From Cyclaneusma minus (lineage: Eukaryota; Ascomycota; Leotiomycetes; Marthamycetales; Marthamycetaceae), in the NCBI GenBank assembly GCA_037179335.1, contig JAKZHN010000003.1, positions 1,116,001 through 1,180,000 of the forward strand: DNA of 64,000 bases. Direction: 5' to 3'. The notes beneath the pieces were generated by a model. That model had not been told where the DNA came from. It did not search any database and was given only the letters and a program-made list of their open reading frames with translations. The first letter of the stretch is position 1, and each line of letters begins with the position of its first letter. Both the position numbers and the translations under genes were made by a program. Of the stretch, positions 56,562 to 64,000 are shown one piece after another.

Positions 56562-59202
56562 ATGTCTGGTTGGCAAGGTCAAGGTGGTTGGGGTGCCCCT
56601 GCTGGCGGTGCTCCAACCCAAGGTCCCCCAGCTTCTGGTGGCTGGGGTCAACCTGCACCGGCTCCGGCTGCAGCTCCACCAGCTCAAGCTGCTCCCGCTG
56701 CAGCTGGCTGGGGTCAACCTGCTGCTGCTCAGCCTGCAGCTCAAGGTCCTCCTGCGGCTGGTGGTGGATGGGGTCAAGCCACTCCAGCTGGACCTCCCCC
56801 AACTCAAGGTTTTCCCGCTGCGGCTGGTGGTGGATGGGGTCAAGCCACTGCTGCTCAGCCTGCAGCTCCTGAGCCCACTCCGGCAGCTCCGGTTGCTACC
56901 GGCGGTGCTTGGGGTACTCAGAACATGGTGAACGCTCTGCCTACCGATGTTGTCAAGAATGATGCAGCTGCACCTGCTGCACCTGCCAGTCCTCAACCTG
57001 AAGACAGCGCCAGCAACACTCCTGCCAACCCAGATGGCGAGGAGCGCAAGCCCCAAGATCTCGGATGGGCTCGCCCCAACGCGTATGACTACTCCAAGTG
57101 GATGGAAGCCCACGGTGCAGCTGGACGCGCTCCCGCCTACCTCGACAACGCCAAGGTCTACGAATGGGACGGCGAACATGGTGACATCGGTCCCGAACAC
57201 CCTCTCCTCGAGAAGGACCTGTACGGCAACGAAGATGACGAGCACGTCATGGCCGGACAAGATTTCAGCATGTACGCCAAGATCAGTGTCTACCAAGAAG
57301 GCCCTGCCAAGATCGAGCCGGTCAAGGCGTTCGAAGATGCTGGTCTGCACCCGACCATGCTCAACAACGTGCGCCTCTGCAAGTACAACATCCCGACTCC
57401 GATCCAGTCGTACGTTCTGCCCGCAGTCCTCAAGGGCCATGACGTTGTTGCCTGTGCTGCAACTGGTTCTGGCAAGACTGGTGCCTACCTCATCCCGACC
57501 TTGTCCAAGCTCATGGGCAAGGCCAAGAAGTTGGCTGCACCTCGTCCCAACCCCACGACCTACGACTCGACGCGTGATGGTCCGATCCGCGCCGAGCCAC
57601 TCATCGTGATCGTGGTTCCTACTCGTGAGCTTGCCACCCAGATCTGGGATGAAGCGCGTCGTTTCTGCTACCGCTCGATGCTTCGCCCCTGTGTCATCTA
57701 CGGTGGCACTGCCATTGGTGACCAGATCGAGCAGATTCGCAAGGGTTGCGACCTTCTCGTTGCCACCCCTGGTCGTCTCGTGGACTTCATGAACCGTCCG
57801 TACTTGTTGACATTCCGTCGTGTCAAGTACATGGTGCTTGACGAGGCTGACGAGTTGTTGCACTCGGACTGGGACACGGAGATCAACCAGATCATGTCTG
57901 GCGGTGACCAAGAAGTGGGTAACATGAACTACCTCATGTTCTCGGCCACTTTCCCCAGAGAGCTTCGTCAGATTGCGTACAAGCATCTCGCTCCCGACCA
58001 CGTCCGTATCCGTATGGGTGTCATCGGTGGTACTCTCGGCCTCATCAAGCAGACGATCATGTTCATCGATGGTCGTGAGAAGGTCCAAGCCCTCAAGGAC
58101 TTGATGATGTCCAGCAACCCCGGTCGTACCATCATCTTCGCGAACTCGCGTCGCACTGTGGATGAGATTGACGACAACCTCTACAACAACGGTTTCCCTT
58201 GCACCTCGATCCACTCCGGCCGCACGCAGTTCGAGCGTGAAGATGCTCTCACTTCGTTCCGTAAGGGCATCAACCCGATCCTGATCGCCACTGGTGTCTC
58301 TGCTCGGTATGTATTTCTGTTCCGATTCTCCTTTGCTGACTTCGAAGCTGACAATGAACAGTGGACTTGACATTTCCAACGTGGTCCATGTCGTCAACTA
58401 CGATCTCCCCCCCGCCATGCACGGTGGCATCCACGAGTATGTTCATCGTATCGGACGTACTGGACGCATGGGCAACAGCGGTCTCGCCACTTCCTTCTTC
58501 AACGAGCGTGATGAAGAACTCACCATCCCCTTGATTCGCCTCTTGCGCTCCAACGGACAAGAGATCCCCGACTTCTTGCAACAGAAGCTTCCCGAGTTGG
58601 GCTTCGAGACCGTCGAGGAACTTCCGATCGGCGATGAAGATGACAACGGCCAGTTCGATGATGAACCCGAGGAAGAACTTGGTGAAGGTTTCGGTGCCAC
58701 TGGCGGTGACGAGGCTGCTGCTCCCGCCTGGGCTCCTGCCGCTGCCACGGCTGACGCAACTCCCGCTACCGGCGGCTGGGGTGCTGCGGCTCCTCCATCT
58801 GGTCCTGTGGCCGCTGCCCCCGCAGTTGGCGGCTGGGCTGCTGCTGCTCCTCCACCTGGTCCTCCAGCCGCTGCTCCCGCTACCGGCGGCTGGGGTGCTG
58901 CGGCTCCCCCATCTGGTCCTCCAGCCGCTGTCCCGGCTGCTGGTTGGGGACCTACCAACCCAGGCGTTGCTCCACCAGCCTGGGGTACTTTCGTTCAGCA
59001 GAACCAGGCTGCTGCAGCTCCACCCGCCCAAGCTGCTCCTGGTGGCTGGGGCGCTCCGGCTGCTCCTACTGGTCCTGCAGCTCCTCCAGCTGCGGCTGCT
59101 ACCCGTCCACCACCCGCAAACCCCAACGTTGCTTCGGGTTGGAACGCAGCTCGCAACCAAGGCAAGTCCGCCTACGAGCCTCCCGCACCTACCGATTGGT
59201 AG
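56562..59202 (+). CDS. DEAD-box RNA helicase, Ded1/DDX3-related, with WG-rich tails
   Basis: Exons 56562-58306 and 58362-59202 give 861 residues. The helicase core (about 235-600) has the Q motif region (YNIPTPIQ), ATGSGKT, PTRELA, TPGR, DEAD, SAT (LMFSATFP), TIIFANSRR, ATGVSARGLDI (across the splice) and HRIGRTGR, which are the motifs of ATP-dependent RNA unwinding. The closest family I recognise is Ded1/DDX3, a translation-initiation helicase, but the core diverges from it: DEADELLHSDW replaces DEADRMLDMGF, and there is an insertion PPAMHGGIHEYVHRIG. Unlike the RGG-rich tails of Ded1, both tails (1-125 and 680-861) are Pro/Ala/Gly/Gln-rich and carry GGWGQ/GGWGA repeats, about seven on each side. 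It is probably cytoplasmic. A long opposite-strand open frame here reflects codon bias and is not called. Confidence 0.93.
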
Positions 59203-61202
59203 ACACCCGAACATCTCCGACTTGTTCCTGAATCCCGATCTGTCTCATGCGCGCAGACCAAATCTTCGTGCGGCATGTTCGCTCATTTCCAGATTCTTAG
59301 AATGGTCGATCTCGGTGCTCGTCTCTCCAATTGTCTAAGGCTTTGGTGGTGCATCTTCTGGTGGCGCGGTGTTTCTCGGTAGAATGGTTTCATGGTTTCT
59401 AGCTCTTCTCTGACTTCTCTTCGAGTCGTCTGCTGTATTGCGGAATAGCAATACCATTCTTCCATCATAAGCTGATTCTCAAATGATTGTGACGTGACTC
59501 TGAATAAATTGAATGTGTGGATTCGAATTCGCTGTGGTGATCTGATCTTCGAGTTGTGGTTGAAGTTGTGGTGTTGTTGATTCCGGAGCGAGGCGCATCC
59601 AGTGCAAAACCATGTGGTCTGTGCTCACGATATTCGCTTAACGGAGATGATGTGATAACAAACTACTTTACAGCCTAAGGCACCACGACTTCTCGCTCTT
59701 GTATCTCAATCAATCTTCCTGCTGCACTCATTGCCCTGGTTCGTTCGCTTCGTGAACAAACTGTGGTTCCTAAGCAGTGGACTTACGCCCAATCACCAAG
59801 AATACCCATGTCCCATACTACTTGGACAACTCCGAGGTCCATGGACAATTCCCGATTTCCTGGAACATTATTACTAATTATCTGGGTGTTTCTCACCACT
59901 TGGATCCTTTTCAGGTATTCCAATCGTTTCTGCCTCGAGATTTAGTGGTCTGTTTTAACAACCTTGGGGCAAACCGCCAGCATCACTGATTATTGCAATT
60001 GGTTGCATATCTCCATGCGGTCGTTTGCGTGCAACACAACCCCCGAGTGGAGTGCATTTACGCGCGTGTCTCAAATCTGCCGTCCACATACTTCTCCCTC
60101 CTCTCATATTATTGTGCACAGATTGACTAACGAACGCTGAAAGAGACTCCTGATCCTCTGCTTATTGGGGAATACTCAATGTGTCATGTCTTTGCAGACA
60201 GCCGTAGGGCGTAGCCTTCTGCATGTCTTCTACGATAAGGTTATGCTGTGCTCCTGAGCCAGTCGCGGGGTCTTGAGATGGACATGGACCCAGGGAGTTT
60301 TAGGCAATCGGTAGACAAGACTCAGATGGGTGTTGAAGACATGTGCAGGGCGCGAATGTTCACCGCTGTAAGTGGGCGATTTCCGTTTGTAAGTAGGAGC
60401 CGGAGTAGTTTCATCTGGGATTAGGAGCCAGGGAGCTCAGCTAACAAGATCTCACAGGCAAAAGAACACTTCAATACTTCGACGTCTGTCTCCAGACACG
60501 GCACTCAGTAATCGTCACATTTTTGGAACAAAGCAGGACCCCCGGCATGAAACATCCATTGCTTGCAACGTCAACGGCACATGTCAGCTTTTCGCCTACT
60601 CCGCTTCCAGGGCCGATCAAGCCAGCACCGTTGAAACCCAATGGTATAGGGGGGCTGAGAATCAACATGCAGAAGGGGGACCACAAAAGCGGGGTCAATG
60701 AGGATATGAAGCGCTGTACTACTGGCCTTCGTTTCAACAGAGCTTACAGTGGCGACGTGAGACTCGCTATCAGTCATACGAGTGCGCTGGATTGATGGCT
60801 GAGTGAAAGCTGAAAACATATCCCAATGGCCGTTATATGGCCCTCCACTTCGAGGCCTTGGCATTCAGTTATCGAATCTTCATGCAAGCGCTGAGCCACT
60901 GCACCGAGCTGCAGAACGTACAGAGACGTCAAGACACAGCATTCGATCCCCCTGGATATCTTACGGTAAGTGGCGACCGGGTACTAGTGCGAAGAACCAC
61001 TGAGAGATAAGTAGGCTGAAGTTCCTCATTGAACACTTCACAATTCCTATTGTATTCAGTCCCTTTGTTTTTCCTCAAGACCCCACACTCTCCCCTAAAC
61101 TTGGACATCGGAGCTCCACGTGCCACGCATAGCAAGCTGCACTTGAGTTTGATTCTGACTACGCAATATTGACCTAACACCCAAGGATCATATAAGGCGA
61201 AG
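59203..61202. other. Intergenic with a 19-bp array
   Basis: An array lies at 59797-59925. Short open frames around 60470-60860 are unrecognisable on both strands. No gene was called. Confidence 0.55.
59797..59925 (+). repeat. 19-bp degenerate array, possible single TIR end
   Basis: Units include CATACTACTTGGACAACTC, CGAGGTCCATGGACAATTC and CCGATTTCCTGGAACATTA, each 19 bp. CAGTGGACTTACGCCC at 59775 may be a decayed left end; no right end was found. Confidence 0.6.
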
Positions 61203-63347
61203 ATGACAGTACTACACCCTTCTGACGCCGTCTCTATCTGTCGTACTATCCTCTGGGATGCTGGGCTTTTCGTTATAGTGAGCTTGTTTTCTCCTCCCCA
61301 CAACCCAATTGCTCTTGTACCCCCTATCCCTCAACTTCCAGCTAACCGCCTTCTCGTGTGTAATCCTATTCTACGTCCTCGCTCTTTCTATCCAACGCCT
61401 CTACCTGTCTCCTCTCCGGCAGTATCCAGGCCCCAAACTTTGGGCCATCACTCCAATCCCACTGGAATTCTACAAGGCAATCGGCTACCAACACTCCAAG
61501 CTTGCCGAATTGCACAAGAAATATGGCAATGTGGTACGCGTCGGTCCCAGAGAGTTAGTGTATATTCACGAGGATGTCTGGACCGATGCGTACTTGAGCT
61601 ATCCAGGGCCGGATGGGCGACGGCAACAGCTTTACAGAGACGGTGAGAATCTTCCACCAGCGAAGCCTGGCCAGGCTGTGAGCATGATTTTCACGACGGA
61701 TGAGAATAGCCATGCTAGGCAGCGGTATGTCCGATTCTCATTACTAAACATTGCGTTCTGGATGATGCTGTGCGAGAGGTCGTTATGCGAAGGTGAAATG
61801 GGGGCGCTGACAATGCTCTTATGAAATAGGAGAACTCTAGCCTCGCAGTTTACTCAAACAGCGGTGCGGAAGCAGGAACCGCTGCTGAAACATTACGTGG
61901 ATTTACTGATCCGCAGGTTGAAGGAGAACTCGACCAAGCCTGTTGATGTGTCATTTTGGTTCAATGCCATGACGTTTGATGTTGTGGGAGATTTGACGTT
62001 TGGGGAGAGCTTTGGGTGTCTCGAGAAGGGCGAGCTGCATGTATGCTTTGCTCTGTTCCTTCCCTCTATGTCTTACGACGAAGCCGAAAAAGGCCCAATT
62101 TCACACTGACGGCGAATTTAGGAATGGGTCGAGGCCAGCTTCAAGTGGCTTAAGGTGTGTGTATTTCTGTGTATCTCCATTCGACTCCTTCCGCGGGAGA
62201 GAGAAGAGATATTATGTTCGACTAGTGCTAACACCGATTGCAGGTCATGTCGATGATGGGAATCTTCATGAGGCTCTCTCCCCTAGATAAGATCCTGATC
62301 GCTCTCACGCCCGCCTCTTTTAAGCAAAAGGAAGCTGATTTTACCAACTTCACGAGACAAAAGCTTGAGAAACGCCTCGCTCATAAGACGGAGCGTCCAG
62401 ATTTGTACGTCTCTCACTTCTTTCCGTCTCCCTCTCCCCAATCGTTTCACGTAGACCGTCATATGAGCAGTGGAAAGTGCTTGCTGACGTAACGCAGCTT
62501 CTCCCGAGCAGTCGAGAAAATGAATGATCCAGACGGCCAAACTTCTGCCGAGATGAACGCGAATGCTCCGATACTTATTCTAGCAGGCTCAGAAACATCC
62601 GCCACAGCCCTCGACGGTATGATCTACTACCTCTGCCGAAACCCCTCCAAACTCTCTTTACTCTGTCGCGAAGTGCGCACCACCTTCACTGCTGAAGACC
62701 CGATCACGGTCACTGCCATCGTGGAAAAGTGCAAATATCTGGACACCGTTGTTCACGAGGCCTTGCGACTGTTCCCGCCGGCGCCGACGGCGCTTTCCCA
62801 GATGCGAGTTGTGCCCCCCGAGGGCCATGTGATTTGCGGAGCGTGGGTGCCGGGGGGCACAAAACTGAGTGCGAGTACCTATGCGGCGTTTCGTACCGAA
62901 AAGCATTGGAGGGATGCAGAGATGTTTGTGCCGGAACGGTGGCTGGTTGGAGACAACAGCGACTTGAAAGGTACCGAGGGTAAATTGTTTGAGGAGACTG
63001 GAGACGAGCTTAAACCCAGTGAGGGAGCGTTGGAGACGGTGCAGGAGAAAGAGAAGGAGGACGGTAGAGGCATGTTGGATGAACTGCTTGGGGAGAATTG
63101 GCAGGCAGTGTGGGGAAAGTATCGGGATGATAAGAGAAAGACTGCACAGCCGTTTGGGCTGGGCCCAAGGGGGTGTATTGGAAAGACGCTGGCCTATGCT
63201 GAGATGAGGCTCATATTGGCAAGGTTCATTTTCAACTTTGATGTGGAGCTGGAGCCGGGAATGGAGAAGTGGATGGACGGAATGAAGTCATACACTGTGT
63301 GGGAGAAAACGCCATTGATGGTGAGATTGAAGCCAGTTGGAAAGTAA
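61203..63347 (+). CDS. Cytochrome P450 monooxygenase
   Basis: Exons 61203-61277, 61342-61724, 61830-62040, 62122-62154, 62244-62404 and 62498-63347 give 570 residues. One N-terminal membrane anchor (FSCVILFYVLALSIQRLYL) is followed by the Pro/Gly hinge SPLRQYPGPKLWA. The I-helix oxygen-binding motif is AGSETSATA, the K-helix ExxR is EALR, the PERW motif is present, and the heme-binding loop is FGLGPRGCIG with Cys at about residue 514. It is expected to be an ER-bound monooxygenase using P450 reductase; the substrate is unknown. The region between PERW and the heme loop is about 70 residues, with a Glu/Lys-rich insert, longer than usual. Exon 4 has only 11 codons. No biosynthetic neighbours are visible, though the cluster could continue to the right. 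Confidence 0.93.
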
Positions 63348-64000
63348 TAGTGGGACGGGGGTCACACTTTCTTTTGGAGGCTGTTCGGATGAGTTCTTTC
63401 CTGGTCTCGATGTTGGGTACCTGTAGTACACTGGGATCTGATAGGATTCTACAATACCTACTGATTTCCAAAAATTGAGCGCACAGTTCAAGTGTGATGA
63501 CAATTTACTGAACATCGGTCTGGGAACTGAAGTGTGGGGACAGTGAAGTGTGTCCAAGGAATCCATCCCTGCCTATCCAAAGGATAAGGTACTTTTGTCG
63601 AGGTCGGACTGTTGAAGACTAGAAATAACAGACGCTCGGAGGACATGGAGATCGTGGTCGGACTTGGATTTCCGTCAAAGCATATACTGGGTGCGGAATG
63701 AATCGAGAACGCATACTTCAAGCATCCCTTCCAAACCACAAGGAGACACCAAGTCGAAGGCAAGGATTGGGGGAAAAGACTGGCTGGGAGCAAACAGATC
63801 GTCAACGTGTCACGGTAGAGGGCGCGTCGCCAGGCATTGCAGAGTAGTGTACAGTCACATTACATTAACGTCCCCTGTTCCCAGCATTATTAAAGTGAAG
63901 TATTGTACTAGCGATGCCTAAGTAATCCAGGCAGAAATTCGTGCATCATCAACCATGCCATCCCAACCCAACAGGCCAGGAGGACGCCCATGAAAAGCAA
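63348..64000. other. 3' flank, no gene seen
   Basis: Directly after the P450 stop codon is TAGTGGGACGGGGGTCACAC, which resembles the CAGTGGGA ends of the TIR family; no matching right end was found. No coding frame was supported up to the window edge. Confidence 0.45.

Noticed and set aside
56550..58397. Open frame of 615 codons on the minus strand opposite the DEAD-box helicase
   Set aside because: It mirrors the codon bias of the helicase frame, has no recognisable domain, and the plus strand has all helicase motifs with a proper intron.

Overview
The window looks like nuclear DNA of a filamentous ascomycete (Pezizomycotina). The genes carry several short introns (mostly about 45-110 nt) with GTATGT/GTAAGT-type donors and CTAAC/CTGAC-like branch sites. 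The gene content fits too: secreted glutaminase A, a DUF5672 protein, a DUF6604-family relic, a fungal P450 and an RNAi-type RNA-dependent RNA polymerase. A dothideomycete is my best guess, but that is inference from general character and not from a marker gene. No tRNA, rRNA or CRISPR was recognised.

Layout. 1-5 kb: a possible small secreted peptide running off the left edge, a Dug3-like class II glutamine amidotransferase, and a small GPI-anchored secreted protein. 5-8 kb: an unrecognised 851-residue low-complexity protein on the minus strand. 8-10.6 kb: AT-rich DNA without genes. 10.6-13.1 kb: a saposin-domain acid sphingomyelinase-like phosphodiesterase. 15-25 kb: a dense housekeeping block with ribosomal proteins eL21, uS4 and eS4, aspartate-semialdehyde dehydrogenase and a mitochondrial D-lactate dehydrogenase. 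25-29.7 kb: no convincing gene. 29.7-32.6 kb: secreted glutaminase A. 36.9-39.1 kb: a heat-shock transcription factor. 39-41 kb: low-complexity repeats. 41.2-44.6 kb: type II pantothenate kinase divergent from a DUF5672 membrane protein. 45-49.5 kb: the RdRP. 51.9-53.4 kb: a broken DUF6604-family gene. 56.5-59.2 kb: a Ded1-related DEAD-box helicase with tryptophan-glycine-rich tails. 61.2-63.3 kb: a cytochrome P450.

The main non-genic signal is a family of degenerate arrays with a 19-bp period (roughly CAATTATTTGGAATATTTC). There are at least ten clear sites in 64 kb. Three lie inside introns, where they account for the unusual intron length. Several are enclosed by terminal inverted repeats beginning CAGTGGG and flanked by TA, as in Tc1/mariner-type MITEs, and one is enclosed by a different inverted repeat. 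All clear arrays I found read in the same direction. A second point of interest is the RdRP lying about 7 kb from a DEAD-box helicase whose two tails each carry about seven GW/WG motifs, the kind of motif that binds Argonaute proteins in other systems.

Gene models were built by eye from reading frame, splice signals and family alignment in memory. Each exon set given below keeps frame end to end.
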